Source of the DNA: Telmatactis stephensoni
Taxonomy: Eukaryota > Cnidaria > Anthozoa > Actiniaria > Isophelliidae
DNA: 64,000 nucleotides
Assembly (NCBI GenBank): GCA_029948255.1
Contig: JALIZF010001802.1
Span: forward strand, 211,001 to 275,000
Direction: 5' to 3'
A program made the translations under genes and the position numbers. The notes beneath the pieces were generated by a model. That model saw only the letters and a program-made list of their open reading frames with translations, did no database searches and had not been told where the DNA came from. Shown piece by piece: positions 33,473-45,905 of this stretch. How positions within the stretch are numbered: position 1 is the first letter of the stretch; every line of letters begins with the position of its first letter.

Positions 33473-36400
33473 GTTTAGACAATATTGTTATGACGCTTGT
33501 TTTTTCTTAATAATTAAAATGACGTTCCATCGCCTGCTGGTATATTCACAATACCTAACAGTGGGTTTCCTTACACAGCACGTGAAATCCATAGTTTACC
33601 ACAATTGAGTAATTTCTCGATTTCTGATTGGTCAAGAGCCATGGTGAATGAGAATACATACCATACCTAGATCTGATGGTGTCATCTGTCACGCAAAGCA
33701 AAGTCAAACTTTTTTCATTTTTAATTAAGTAAAATGACTACAAAAATCGAAAGTCTAAATGTTTTCGTCAAGAAAATCGATAGCTTCTAACAAAATCGCC
33801 AGATTTACAACATCTATTTACAGAGCCCGATGAAAATTTACAAAATTTTGCGCGACTTTCATCCACAGAGATGTTGATGAATTGATGTTGAAACATTCCA
33901 CGTTGAATTCCACGTTGAATTTCACTCGAAAAATCGTTTTTCTTGTGAAATTCAACGTGGAATTCCCTCGTCATCCAATGAATTTTCCTATAATATAATG
34001 CACTCTTACCACCCGGTAATATATTTGTTACAATGTAATAAAAATCGTTCTGCTTCACCTGCATATACTTTGAAACACAGAAGCAGGGCCGAGGCCTTTT
34101 TTACATGAGCAAGGCCTAAAATTTGAGATAAATCTATTGCTTTTGCGGGTGTCCACATGGAAAAGAAAACATAAGAATTGGTCCTGGTACTTTTTGAATT
34201 ATGCTCAGAGAAAAATATTTAAAAAGACAAAATTAAAATCAAAATTAAAATTTATTCCTTTTTTAATTATGCTCGGAGAAAAATATTTAAAAAGACTAAA
34301 ATGTCCTCGAGAAATTGATCGATATTATGGTCAAAAAGTACATGGTCAAAACGTATTTGAAATTAGCTGTCGTTTGATAGTACTTTGAAGGGGGAACAAC
34401 AGATCTAGAACACTCAAGAGCAGATCTTGTGAAGTTGGATCATGTGGCCTATCTAACTAGAATCGTTGTCGCGTGTGCTTTATCGTTGAACAGCGAAGCA
34501 GCAAATTTCGTTTCAGTACGGAATTCAAAACGTGACTAAGCTTATTGATGATATTTATTTATCTCCTCTACATAGGCTTGACTTATGCAATTTACATGAC
34601 CGTCTGATTTACATGATGTTGATGAAACCTTAACTTATTACTGCGATAATAGCGTTCACTAGGGGTATACGAGGAAGCTTGAGTAACAAAGCTTGCTTGC
34701 AAAGGCCACTTGGGTAATTTTGCACACCTGCATGCTCGGTCTACGACAGGTAGCCCAGTAACGAACCTATCTCATAAAGATTTGGAGTTAATGATTACTT
34801 CTTATTAACCGAAAGCGCGGTTATTACGGAAAAATATCAGATCGAGGTCTTGACAGTGCGGACCAAGCCTGGACCAAGTACATTTTAGTCTCAGCTAAAT
34901 TTGTATATGGGCTTCTTACGCGTAGAATCAACAAATAAACTAACGTAATTATATAAATTGTGAAATTATTTGAAGTACTTAACTTTACTTACATTTTAAG
35001 CCTTCAAACTTGCCTCAAGATTGTTCTTGAAATGGGAAATAAGTTTTGATGATCATCCAACAAAAGAGAAAACTGTAAAATCCATAATAGTCATTGGCAT
35101 AACTTTTTGACTTTGCAAAGAACTCTTATGCACTTAGAAATGTTCACGGAAATTTATTCTTTTATTCACTCTTTCCTCTGTTTAATTTTGAGTCATTCTT
35201 ACGGTTACTGGACTTTGATTGGTTCTTCTATTTCCCCAAGGATTTGGAACAGCTATTAGCATCACAATGAAACTTCGCCGAATAGACTACCCCAATTAGA
35301 CATTAAAATTATTAAGTGTCTAGATAGCGCAGCGGTTTAAGGTGATATCTAAAGGTATGGATTAGGGTCCGGATATCGTCTCCCTCCCTGGCCTTCGGGC
35401 CAAGACAACTGTTTTATGTAGCACCGGGATAGCGTGGATGGGGCCGAAATCTTCATCCGTAACGTAAGTCGATTCGATGTCTCAGCTTCCTTGAATGTCT
35501 CGGGAGAATCGTCCCAAAATTTTATTTTTGGCTTTTTATTTATTTTTCAATTCTTTTCCCATTTCCGGGGGATCCGATTTAAGGGTTACAGATTCGAGCC
35601 CTGTGTAGGTCCGAATATTTTTTTTTTTTTCCTTTTTTCTTTTCATTTTTGCGCTCTTTTTTTTCTTTTTCGGTTTTTGATACTTAGATTTTAGCATTTT
35701 TAGTAATTTTTGAGTAATTTTTAATCTTTTTGCAATCCGTGTTGTAATATAACAAATAATTACATCATTATTAATTTATGAGGTGTAATTTATTCAAATT
35801 TTAACTGGTTTGCATTGTAATTTCGTGAGAGACTTTTGCTGCGAGCGAAGCGAGTAGCGCTTGCGAGTAGCGACACTATTTGTGACGATGATTTGCTGTG
35901 TTATGTACGGTCGAGGTGGCCTAGGCCATTGGTCGGCTTGCAATCTGGAAATTTTGGCATGTATGTGGACATGAAGACATGTAGACATGCAGAGTGAACG
36001 ATGATCCGTGACGTCATCGAAATACGCTTGGAATGATCAGAATTTATGGTCAGCAGTGAATAACTCAAAACTGGAGCTGGTCTTGTTGTCGAAAAGACGT
36101 ACGAGTTCGAGTTTTTTATCGGCTGATAGATGACGAGGGTGAAGCCCAAGTCAACTATCAAAACCGATAGAAAACGAGAACGAGTAGTCTAATTGTTTTA
36201 GTAAAAATCTACTAGCTAAGTATTCTAATGCAAAATTTATAAAACAAAATTTGGTGATAATTTTTAACCTAAAAAACTGAGAAATTAGTAGATTTTTACT
36301 AATCAGAGTTATCATACTCCGAGAATCCACTAAATCCATTGCATTGTTTTATGTGATCTTTTATAAGTTTCTCGTGGTCATTGATCAATCGATCGAAGCA

Positions 36401-37525
36401 AGACGATAAGTTCAGATAAGTTGCATTCGAATGTCCTCTGAGAGGTAAAATCTCTTTAGAAAGCCACATGATATCGCTAAAATTTCTGGTAAATCGAAAT
36501 TTTGCTTACGTACGCAGACTTCTCTCAGTAGTTCAGTAATTAAATCCACATATATTTATACCGCATGAACTAAAACAACAATTCTTTGTTAGATTCTCTG
36601 TAACACAAGATATTTATCAAGTACTTTTTTAGCTTCTAGGGCCAGTTATCAATGACATCAATCAGTTATTTCATTGCCAACACTAGTTGTTTGTGATCAG
36701 TCAATTGAGGGCGAAATTTGTTGCTTCATCCTCTGGAATTTCATTTCTTTCAAGCACTTTTGTTTTGACAGTTCAATTTGCTGATCCCACGTCATATGTT
36801 TGTACCGTACTAATATTCATCAAACTCACGAACGCTTTTGTGACGTTTTCCAAGGGAAGACACTGTTCGGTGTAGACGAGTTTTTTGGGTCAAATTAACG
36901 TTTCGCCGAATTAATATATAAGTTTTTTAAAAGCCTCGTACAATATACAGTATTAATCAGCTCGCAGCACTTCACTTTCTGTTAGAAACGGCTATATAGT
37001 AATAGTTTTGTTGTTTCTAACTTTGCACGGCAATCTGTCCTCATATTCCTGCATGCCAATATAGTGCTTCTGTTAATTTTTAAATTAACAGAGTTTAAAA
37101 ACTCTTTTGAGTAAATTAAAGGTACATTTTGCTTTCTTTCCAAAATGTTATGGACTCACGAAGAGTAGCCGAGTGGGTCCATAACAAGTTGACATGGCAA
37201 ATGACAAATGCGTATTATCTATGTTTTTGCAATTTATTCGAAAATGGCTTGTTAATTTTTTTTTGGATTTAGCCTTAATCTTTTTGTTTTAGTGTGTAGT
37301 TTATTGCCCATATGTCCCTTGTCTAGAGCTGCTCAAGTTCAAAAAAGATATTTAGAAAAATTGATTTCAGCCATCTTTGCTTATAGTTGCAGTGGAAACA
37401 GCAGTGCCCAGGTTTATTGAAATCACTCTATTCCCTACAATTTTGTCACGCTTAAGTTAAGAAACCAATGTCACGCGACAGGTCAGTGTTTTGTCATGCA
37501 AAGGACAGCCAGAGTAAATCAGTTT
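33473..37525. other. Intergenic region between SDR copies 4 and 5
   Basis: No gene is recognised. It contains the class A block (33556-33590), a hairpin near 33895-33965 (CACGTTGAATTTCAC arms), a direct duplication around 34195-34296 (AGAAAAATATTTAAAAAGAC) and a tRNA-like A box at 35320 with a distant B-box-like GATTCGAGCCC at 35591. A palindrome lies at 36200-36302. The motif CACTTCACTTTCTGTTAGAA near 36970 recurs inverted near 50620. Confidence 0.55.
36200..36302. repeat. Palindromic element (TAGTAAAAATCTACTA)
   Basis: TTAGTAAAAATCTACTAG at the left is mirrored by TTAGTAGATTTTTACTAA at the right; the inside is AT-rich. Confidence 0.6.
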
Positions 37526-38473
37526 CTAAAGTCCTACATACTCAGAACTGACATCCCAAAGTTTCTTAGCAGTTTGATCATCCTTTGCATAAGGCGATGA
37601 TTGAGCCTCACCACAGTCAGCATAGTACCTGCCAGTCACTCCCTCTACTTCCTCAGACACAGCACAGTATAACGAGGTCTGTGCACCTTGCCAAGGGGTT
37701 TTCAGCAAAAGAGGTGCAATTATTCTTATCACAGTGGTTACAATCCATGGACAAGGTTCAAAAATCTCTGTGTCTACAGCACCGGGATGAAGTACATAAG
37801 TAGTAACCCCTGTTCCCTCTAGTCTCTTTGCCAGCTCTCTTGTAAACAGCACATTAGCCAGCTTGGTTTGACCATAACATTTATACATATCATAATTATT
37901 TTCGTTATTTATGTCTTCAAAAATGATTCCCTTTACATCTCTGTGTGCCTTGGATGACAAGTTGACAATACGACTTGGAGCAGACCGTTTTATCAGATCA
38001 AGAAGCAAGTTAGTCAGGAGGAAATGACCCAAGTGATTCACACCAAACTGCATTTCAAAACCATCTTCAGTCTTAGAGAAAGACCGACAAAGGACACCAG
38101 CATTGTTGATCAAAATGTGCAACTTTGGCTCGGTCCTCTTGATTCTTTCAACAAATTCACGAATCGACTTGAAAGAGGCCAGGTCCAGCTGCTCTAGGTA
38201 AACTTGTTGACTGTTGGATCGTTCTTGAATCTCTTTCAAAGCGGTGGTTCCTTTTTGCACATTTCTACAACCGATGATAACACGAGCTCCTCGTTTGGCC
38301 AAATCCACAGCCGTTTCCTTGCCAATTCCTCTATTTGCTCCAGTAATGATAGCAGTTTTGCCATCAAGTCTTCTTGAACTCTTAAAAACACCACCAGCAA
38401 AATACTGTCTTGCGAAGTAAAGAAATACTGCGACAGCAACCACCACAACAAGCACGAGAGCAAACCCTGCCAT
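37526..38473 (-). CDS. RDH11-14-like SDR, array copy 5, divergent
   Basis: Single exon, 315 aa, start [20 protein letters not shown] (membrane anchor). The catalytic set is kept (TGANRGIGKE, NNAGVL, LSSKAH, YGQTK), but the copy differs from its neighbours around the active site. Most copies have CPFSKTEDG where it reads CRSFSKTEDG, and its substrate-side segment HPGAVDTEIFEPCPW replaces HPGAVNTELGRHLP. This suggests a shifted substrate range, though that is inference. A class B upstream block (CACAGGTAGCCC) lies about 28 bp above the ATG. Confidence 0.9.
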   Translation of the reverse strand: MAGFALVLVVVVAVAVFLYFARQYFAGGVFKSSRRLDGKTAIITGANRGIGKETAVDLAKRGARVIIGCRNVQKGTTALKEIQERSNSQQVYLEQLDLASFKSIREFVERIKRTEPKLHILINNAGVLCRSFSKTEDGFEMQFGVNHLGHFLLTNLLLDLIKRSAPSRIVNLSSKAHRDVKGIIFEDINNENNYDMYKCYGQTKLANVLFTRELAKRLEGTGVTTYVLHPGAVDTEIFEPCPWIVTTVIRIIAPLLLKTPWQGAQTSLYCAVSEEVEGVTGRYYADCGEAQSSPYAKDDQTAKKLWDVSSEYVGL

Positions 38474-38593
38474 GTTTTTGCTTAGTCATCCTTGCCAATG
38501 CACAGGTAGCCCGCCCAACGGGGATATTGCACACCTTACGTGATCAGGGTGACACTTAAAATTTCAATCCAGCAAAAAAGCAAAAACAAAACA

Positions 38594-38698
38594 AAAAACA
38601 CAATATTTGAAAAAAGTACCACCAGCAAAGTACTGTCTTACAAAGTAAAGGAATATTGGGACAGCAACAACGAGTACAACAACACCACACCCCGCCAT
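38594..38698 (-). pseudogene. SDR N-terminal orphan fragment
   Basis: On the minus strand, from the ATG at 38698, the sequence reads MAGCGVVVLVVAVPIFLYF then [11 protein letters not shown], the membrane-anchor part of an SDR gene, and then stops matching. A class B-like block (CACAGGTAACCC) lies about 20 bp upstream. It is the 5' end of an extra gene copy, just upstream of intact copy 5. Confidence 0.75.
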
Positions 38699-39328
38699 GT
38701 TTGTTTTATCAAATTCCACAGGTAACCCAATCGCTCTACTCGGTTTTCTAAAGTGACAGGAAGCGGCACAACAAACCATCGAAAGTTGAAGACAAAAAAT
38801 CTCCAAAAGCCTGTGAAGTTTTTCTCTAGATGTTGTCTTTCCATTCTTCTAACCTCTGGTTTAACAAAATAGTTTTTCTTGCAGTTCAGGACCAGCTTCT
38901 AGTTTTGAACCACACTGATCCGAGTATTCAGTTTCCAAACTACTGGTTCGATGTAATAACGTCTTTTTCGTCGTTATTGTGAAGCCTTGAGTGATCGAGT
39001 CCAAGTACAAACCTTTGTAATACTATTTCCATGAGGTTTAAATGATATTTTCTGGTATATTTTAGAGTAGAAACTCGCCAGTGAAAGCACTATACTGGCA
39101 GTTGTTGTCGCCACCGGCATTCACAAAGTCGGCACTTTGTTTTCGCGCGCTTTGTCAATCGTGCAGTGTGGTGAGAATTTTGTATTTGATCAACAAATTC
39201 GCGTTTTAATATTGTGGCTATGTTATAAAAAAAATGGTTCACGCTTTACGCTTTACGTGAAATGGTGCACGCGGGAGGTTGCTAAGCACGAAAAAAGCGT
39301 AAAAGTCGCACGAGGCGTTAGCCGAGTT

Positions 39329-39846
39329 AACAATACGACTTGGAGCAGATCGTTTTATCAGATCAAGAAGCAAGTTAGTCAGGAGGAAATGACCCAAGTG
39401 ATTCACACCAAACTGCATTTCAAAACCATCTTCAGTCTTCGAGAATGGACACCACATCACACCAGCATTGTTGATCAAAATGTGCAGCTTTGGCTCGTTC
39501 TTCTTGATTCTTTCAGCAAATTCACGAATGGACTTGAAAGAGGCCAGGTCCAGCTGCTCAACGTAAACTTGTTGACTGTTGGATCGTTCTTGAATCTCTT
39601 TCAACGCAGCGGTTCCTTTTTCGACGTTTCTGCAGCCGATGATAACACGAGCTCCTCGTTTGGCCAAATCCACAGCTGCACGGCCGTTTCCTTGCCAATT
39701 CCTGTATTTGCTCCAGTAATGATAACAGTTTTACCGTCAAGTCGTCTTGAACTCTTAAAAACACCACCAGCAAAGTACTGTCTTACGAAGTAAAGGAATA
39801 CTGCGACAGCAACGACTACAACAAGCACGAGAGCAAACTCCGCCAT
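39329..39846 (-). pseudogene. RDH11-14-like SDR, array copy 6, truncated and frameshifted
   Basis: It starts [20 protein letters not shown] with an intact anchor and [13 protein letters not shown]. An 8-bp insertion (TGCACGGC-type, near 39676-39685) then breaks the frame inside the codons for AVDLAKRG. The matching sequence resumes through NNAG and SAPSRIVN and ends abruptly at about 39329, so the YxxxK region and C terminus are lost. A class B block (CACAGGTAGCCC, about 39897) remains upstream. Confidence 0.85.
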
Positions 39847-39989
39847 ATGTTTCCCTCCTTGAAGACATAAAAAAAGACATTGCTGAGTCATTATTGCACA
39901 GGTAGCCCATCTTTTACACCTAGAACAACTCTTCTCTGTATATAATTGGGCATCTTGTGCGCACGGTAAATTATTTAAATGTACGATAG

Positions 39990-40085
39990 GGCAGATCGAG
40001 CTGCTCTAGGTAAACTTGTTGACTGTTGCATCGTTCCTTTTCGCACATTTCTACAGCCGATGATAACACGAGCTCCTCGTTTGGC
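39990..40085 (-). pseudogene. SDR internal fragment interrupted by a SINE
   Basis: It encodes [17 protein letters not shown] and part of the QQVYLEQLD region with an internal deletion, then ends at the SINE head that begins at about 40085. This is debris of another SDR copy. Confidence 0.7.
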
Positions 40086-40275
40086 GTTGTTGGCCGAGCA
40101 GTTAGAGCGCTGGCCTTTCACCGCTGTGGTCCGGGTTCGAGTCCCACCTCGAGCGCCTGGATCATATGTGAATTGAGTTTGTTTGATGTGTTGTTCTCTA
40201 CCATGCCACGAGGTTTTTTTCTCCGGTTTCTCAGGTTTTTCCTTCGTGAGCAAAAATCAACATGTGAGTCGAGTG
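40085..40275 (+). repeat. tRNA-derived SINE, copy 1
   Basis: A head with A box TTGGCCGAGCAGTTAGAGCG and B box GGGTTCGAGTCCC is followed by a body (TGAATTGAGTTTGTT, TTTTTTTCTCCGGTTTCTC) that also follows the second head at 40498. It inserted into an SDR fragment. Confidence 0.7.
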
Positions 40276-40497
40276 ATTATTTGCAAAACAATCTCATTGC
40301 TAAAGTACAAGGTATGGTGTGTATTTTTGTATTTTTGATAATTATCTGAAATGCACTTGTTTCAGAACTAGAATCAAAATCAAGCAAATTCCTGCTTTGA
40401 CGTCATCTTATTTGCATTTTCAGATTTGAATTGCTTAATTTTCAGAGAGGAGTTGATCTGATTCAAAAATATTTATATAAAATGCTCATTTATAGAA

Positions 40498-40690
40498 GCA
40501 AGGGTGGCCGAGCGGTGAGAGTGCCGGTCTGTCACCTCTGTGGTCCCGAGTTCGATTCCCGGACGGGGCATCACATGTGGCTTGAGTTTCTTGTTCGTTC
40601 TCCCCCTTGCTTCGAGTTTCTTTCTCCGGGTCCTCCGGTTTTTCTTCCCTCAGTAAAAACGAACTAGTTTCGATCTAAGCTGTGCTCCGT
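40498..40690 (+). repeat. tRNA-derived SINE, copy 2
   Basis: A head GGGTGGCCGAGCGGTGAGAG with B box GAGTTCGATTCCCGG, then a body with CTTGAGTTTCTTGTTCGTTC and TTTCTCCGGGTCCTCCGG, matches copy 1 along its length. The tail continues to CTAAGCTGTGCTCCG. Confidence 0.7.
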
Positions 40691-40874
40691 TATCAGACAT
40701 GGGTCGTATGGTGGCTGCTACATGTATGTGTATATAAATTTATATGTAAATGTGTAAATGTGCAACTGTCTCGAAATGAAAGCGCCCTTGTATTCCTTCG
40801 ACTTGATCACGTTGAGTTGCGCCTTCGTAATTCAGCATTTGGCTGCGAGGAAGGGTGTTGAGCAACACCAAATG

Positions 40875-41178
<304 letters not shown>

Positions 41179-42579
41179 ATGATGTATTTAACAAATTGAA
41201 GACAGTTTTCCATTGTCAGTGCTCTTATTAATCATGGATGACGTCAAAAAATGTTCAAAACTAAAGTGGAACCACGAGCGCAGTTTGGAGTTTCTCAAGC
41301 AATTACAAAACACTTCATGTTTTGTGCATATTAAGGGGCAATTATTATTGATAATCCAAATATCCGTGTCATGGAACTCTCATGTCTTGAGTAGCATTTG
41401 GAGTGGTACGGTTTGGTGTACTGCAGTGAACGTCAAAATCTGCACAGCAGTCGTTAAATATTTCACATTCAGGATCACAAAAACATGAAATATTGTTGAG
41501 CTCAGAGACTGAGAAATGTGCATTTCATTTCCACATCTGTTTTTTGCATGAGTAGATTGGCTGGCATGGGTGAACTAATGGTCAAGTTGGGGGCTTAGTT
41601 GAACACTCACTTGTTGAAAACTTTCCAAAGCTTTCTATTCCTCCATTTATTATCCAACTCATCATAGACGAGTAAAAATATCGCGTGAGTAGGACTGGAG
41701 CGAGTAAAAATATCCAGCGATATTTTTACTCCTCTATACGGGTTTGACAGGTTTGAGCGTGAAAGCGTGAAAGTTTAGATTTTCCTCGAATATTATCGAA
41801 GTTGGTAAGCTCTAAAATAGTTCTTGAATGAAATAATTTCATAAAGTTAAGTCGATTGAACTAAACTGATTGCTGGCTACATATTCGCCTATCGGTTTTT
41901 GGAAGCTATGCGTTTTTTGAGCTACAAACTTTAAAATACAAATCAGTGAAAACAAAAGCTCTGAAAAATAGCTCTCGTTTATCAATTAAACTGAACATAC
42001 CTTTATTTTTTGACCACTGGTTTTTGAAAACGCCCTTATGAATGATGATGGTCCCGCGCACAAAGCAGCACTCAAATGGCAAAGTTCAACCTGGAATACG
42101 GTAAATTCCTTCAACTAGTCCTTATTTCAGTCCAATTAGTTGCCATGGTCTGTCCAAAGTTACTTGTAGTTATCAAAAGCTACAGAATGAACTCCTTTTG
42201 GACCTTGTTTCCAACTTGACTTCAGACTTTCAACTGGCACTTGTTTTGATGAAAACGCCGGCTCTCAAAGGTCGCAAATTTTCGTCATACTTCATTTAGT
42301 CAAGAGTTTTGTACTTCCAGTTTTCCAAAAGACGTAGTTTGCCTTATGAGCAATAAATTTTAACAGAAAGCAGACGAATTTAGATCAAAATTCGACCATA
42401 GATGACAGAACGTGACTACAACTGTGAGAAAACTTGTTTAACCAGTTTGTGCGTATTAGCCAATCAAAAATCGTCCTGCTGCATGGTCACGTTGAGTAAC
42501 GCGACGTCAGGCGACAGTAAAAAGGATTCGGAAAATGCTCCCTTTGGGCTAAAACCAAGGTCCGTTGGATAATAAAGAA

Positions 42580-42708
42580 CTTCTTAGACAGTATTTGTGT
42601 GTATAGTATGGCTGGATATTTTACTCGTCAAATTGTATTTTGGCGAGCCTTTATTTTGCGTGACTCGTAAAATATCCAGCTATACTCCACACAAAACTGT
42701 CTAATAAG
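42580..42708. repeat. Foldback element (CTTAGACAG...CTGTCTAA)
   Basis: CTTAGACAGTATTTGTGTG at the left is mirrored by CACACAAAACTGTCTAA at the right. Inner arms GGCTGGATATTTTACTCG and CGTAAAATATCCAGC also pair. Confidence 0.7.
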
Positions 42709-42711
42709 ATA

Positions 42712-43001
42712 TAGTCAATTGAAGAAACGTTGTCGGGTCTAAAAACATAGAACATAGAAGCTGAGACCGAAATGGTGCTTGGGATGTCAATAATAGTATT
42801 TTGATTTATTCATTTACGCTTTGCCTTCGATCCAAAATGCCAAAAGTGTGTTCAGGACCTGGGTTGTCGGGCCGTTTGGCTTCGATTTTTTATCGGTTGC
42901 AGCTTAAATGAATAAATCAGAATATAATTATTGACATCCCATGCACCATTTCGGTCTCAGCTTCTATGTTTTAGACCCGACAACGTTTCTTCAATTGACT
43001 A
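42712..43001. repeat. MITE (TAGTCAATTGAA ends), copy 2
   Basis: TAGTCAATTGAAGAAACGTT is mirrored by AACGTTTCTTCAATTGACTA; the inside shares AATAAATCAGAATATAATTA with copy 1 at 13931. Confidence 0.9.
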
Positions 43002-43187
43002 TATATATATCAGCCAATAAAAGCGTTTCAGTCAGGTCAATCATGCAAGCATAATAAATGAATCATTTGTGCACGGTCAAGCCACCCTATTGTTTTCAAG
43101 AATTAAATATAATCTAAATCATTTCACTGTATTGGCTTTTGAGCTCTATTGACTTTAATTTGACTTCGAAATTCAAGGTTCTCCAAA

Positions 43188-45905
43188 ATGGACGACTCTA
43201 TTCCTCTATGCCGAGATCGTTGCTTGGTTTTTTGTTTCTTTATGATTGGCTTATTGCTATTCTTGCCAAATTTAGTAGTGATTTGGTTAGCTACAGAAGA
43301 CATCTTGGCAGGTTCCAATCTGTCTACTTCAGTCATTATGCTGTCATTTTCCCTGCCTGATATCCTTGGCAAGTTTAGCAGTCCATTTCTTGTGAGCCGA
43401 ATTCCCTTCATTTTTTCAATGGTTCTTCAAAGCCTACTAACAGTTGGATCACTGTTGGTGATCGTATTGCCACACAATGTCCATTTGAGAGTCACTGGAG
43501 CTGCAATGCTTGGATTGCCCTACGGCCTTGGTATAATAACGTGCTTAAGAATGTCTGCTTACTACGACAGCGCGGACAGCCTTAGTGGTGCATTTACTTG
43601 GGGTTCCAACGTAGCCACCTTTGTTGCTTCAATTGGTTATACCGGTAGGTTTATTGACGGTAGGACGAAAACCTGGTAGTAGAGTTTTACGAGTTCAAAA
43701 TGAGTCTAGCATACACATATCCTGATTTATAATATAGCGTAAATATTCATAGAAAATGAGTTAAAAAAATGAGCATCAACTTGAGGGGTGCATGGCGAAT
43801 GGTACCTAGAAAATCGTGGGTCACGGCAACTTTAATTTTGATCCGATCTCGGAAGCCTTTGCATGTGATGGGTCTCGAATTTTCGTTTTTCCGTGTTTCT
43901 TCCCGTCTCGGAATCTCGGTTTTTCAGGGCGGAAGGCTCGAAGTCTCGGATTTGTTTTCTTTGGAGAGGGGAACAACTTCAACTTGTCAGTTAAAAACTT
44001 CCCAGTTGATATGGCTGCATGCTCTTACGACGCAAGGTGCACATCACTTCGATCCACAAAGGCATTGCACTGAATGAGTTGCCAACAACGAGTTGCAATT
44101 ATTCCAAATATCAATAACTAGCTCTTGCCGAAGCGTAAGCCACTTGATAAAATTTTTGTAGTAAAGGAGTTTATTTGCAAAGGCAGCTCATCCGGCAGTT
44201 GTTTTAAAATATTATATTTCCTTGTACCTATACGAGCGCGAAGCGCGAGCCGCTCAGCAAAAATCTTGCTGTAAAGTAGTTCACAATGACTGCTTTCCGG
44301 GTGATTTGAGAACTGAATTTCTAGTTAATAATACTTTTCAGATTCGGATGCTTCAGTATTTCTAGGTTCGGGCTCGGTTTTCTCAGCACTCAGTCTCAGT
44401 CAAAAAATAAAGGGGTAACTTGTGGAGGTGGCTAGGGTGCGTTTTTTTGGGTTCGTTGACATCGATGATCTCGTCCTGGGTTGAGCTGTTCATAGCGGCC
44501 TCCGCAGGCTACTCTTTTAATGGGTTTCCTGTGGGATCAAACTGGAAGAGGGAAGACTGGAAGTTCCCAATCTCTTCTTTGCCACAGGAAGCCCAAATGC
44601 AAAATGGGAGTTTCCTATTCTTTTATTAGGTTTCCTGATGGGATCAAATCGATATCAACGGACCAACGGGAACTTGACTATGACAAATGGTACACGCGTC
44701 TACTAGAAGAAACGAAAAGAGCGGGAAAAGTGGATTACCTCAATCGAAAGACCGAGTTTTCCAGAACTGTACGATCGGAATGACACATATGACACACGGT
44801 GTTTCCAACCGAAGTTTCGGGTTTTTCGAGTAAATTTCACTGCAGCGCCGTTTTACCCGCTCTAAATTGCGGAAAATCGAAAATGTAAAAGCTATTCGTT
44901 GTCATTTTTTACTTCTTCTTATGTAAGAAATATGATGTCATATGTATTCTAAAAAGTTTCTCTTGGGTAGTGAACACAAAATTGCACACAAGGAGACTTG
45001 TCCTGGCAGTTCATGTCCATGAAACTTCTTCCCTAGTCGGTGTGTGTTCCGAACTAAGAAACGGACTGTTCATCTTTCAGGGCTTACCACCTGGGCCGGT
45101 GTTGCACCTCGCACTGTCATAGCTTGCTGCATTCCAGTAGCTTTCATGCCACTTGTCTTCTACGCTCTACTAGACAAAAACCCCTTGACCAACCATACCA
45201 CCAAGACACCCACCAAACATCAAATGGTGAAATACACAGCTCTTCGAGAAGATGACAAAGAGAAAGTGGCAAAGAGGGTGACACACGACGTAGCTGTGCT
45301 TTTCAAAGTTTTTCCAGTATGCTTCGTATTCCTTTCTTACAAACTTCTCCCACAATATATCCATTGTAGCTGTTCTGTCGACTCTTACATTTCCCTCATC
45401 ACCCTTCAGACCACGTGATCACTACCAATACTACAGGCTAGTAAGTGATGCAGGCATACAAGTGGGAGGAATAGAGCTTGTTCTGGCCGCTTGCCTGAGC
45501 AAGAACTGCTTGAAACTTGTCAAAATAAAAAAAGTTTGGATCTTGGTCCTACTCCATGTTAGCTGTTTGCTAGTTTACGTATTTGCTTCGTGGTATCGTT
45601 TTTTACCCAATGTCTATTTTGTGTTTGGGTTGGTTTTTGTTCAAGGAGTATTTCACGGATCCAATCGTGTGCAGTCTATTGCTGTGGCTGCGGATAGTTT
45701 TCAAAATCCGCGAGACAAAGGCACCGCTATGGGATATCTGGAGGTCGGTTTTTCCTTAGGTCGGCTTATTGCAGGCCTTGTGGGTTTGTTTGTTGAAAGA
45801 TATTTGAGGAAACATTGTACAGACCGCTTATTGCTGGGAGAATTTTGCTTGGCACGAACTCCATCATTTAATGGTTGGTATGAGAATGTTCACATAGATA
45901 ATTAA
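43188..45905 (+). CDS. CLN3/battenin-like membrane protein, two exons, one frame break
   Basis: Exon 1 is 43188-43644 (ATG with A at -3, G at +4) and exon 2 is 45081-45905, joined at ACC-G|GTAGGT and TTTCAG|GG in matching phase. About 427 residues result, close to the 438 of human CLN3. Many hydrophobic segments are visible. YDSADSLSGAFTWGSNVA followed by GYTGLTTWAG matches the CLN3 region that in human reads as a glycine-rich WSSGTGGAG stretch, and RDHYQYYRLVSDAG matches the human YRWYQMLYQAG region. CLN3 is a lysosomal membrane protein. Between about 45320 and 45345 the frame must move by one base to continue (KVFP then NISIVAVLSTLTFP), so this is a recent pseudogene or a sequence error. 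A related transporter family is the alternative. Confidence 0.7.

Larger units (their letters stand above)
41179..43187. other. Intergenic region upstream of the CLN3-like gene
   Basis: No gene is recognised. It contains hairpins at 41670-41730 (GAGTAAAAATATC arms) and 42580-42708 (GTAAAATATCCAGC arms) and the MITE at 42712. A frame starting at 41234 has no family match. Confidence 0.55.

Noticed and set aside
35310..35610. Possible third SINE with an A box TAGCGCAGCGGTTTAAG
   Set aside because: The B-box-like motif is too far away and the body does not match the two SINEs at 40085 and 40498.
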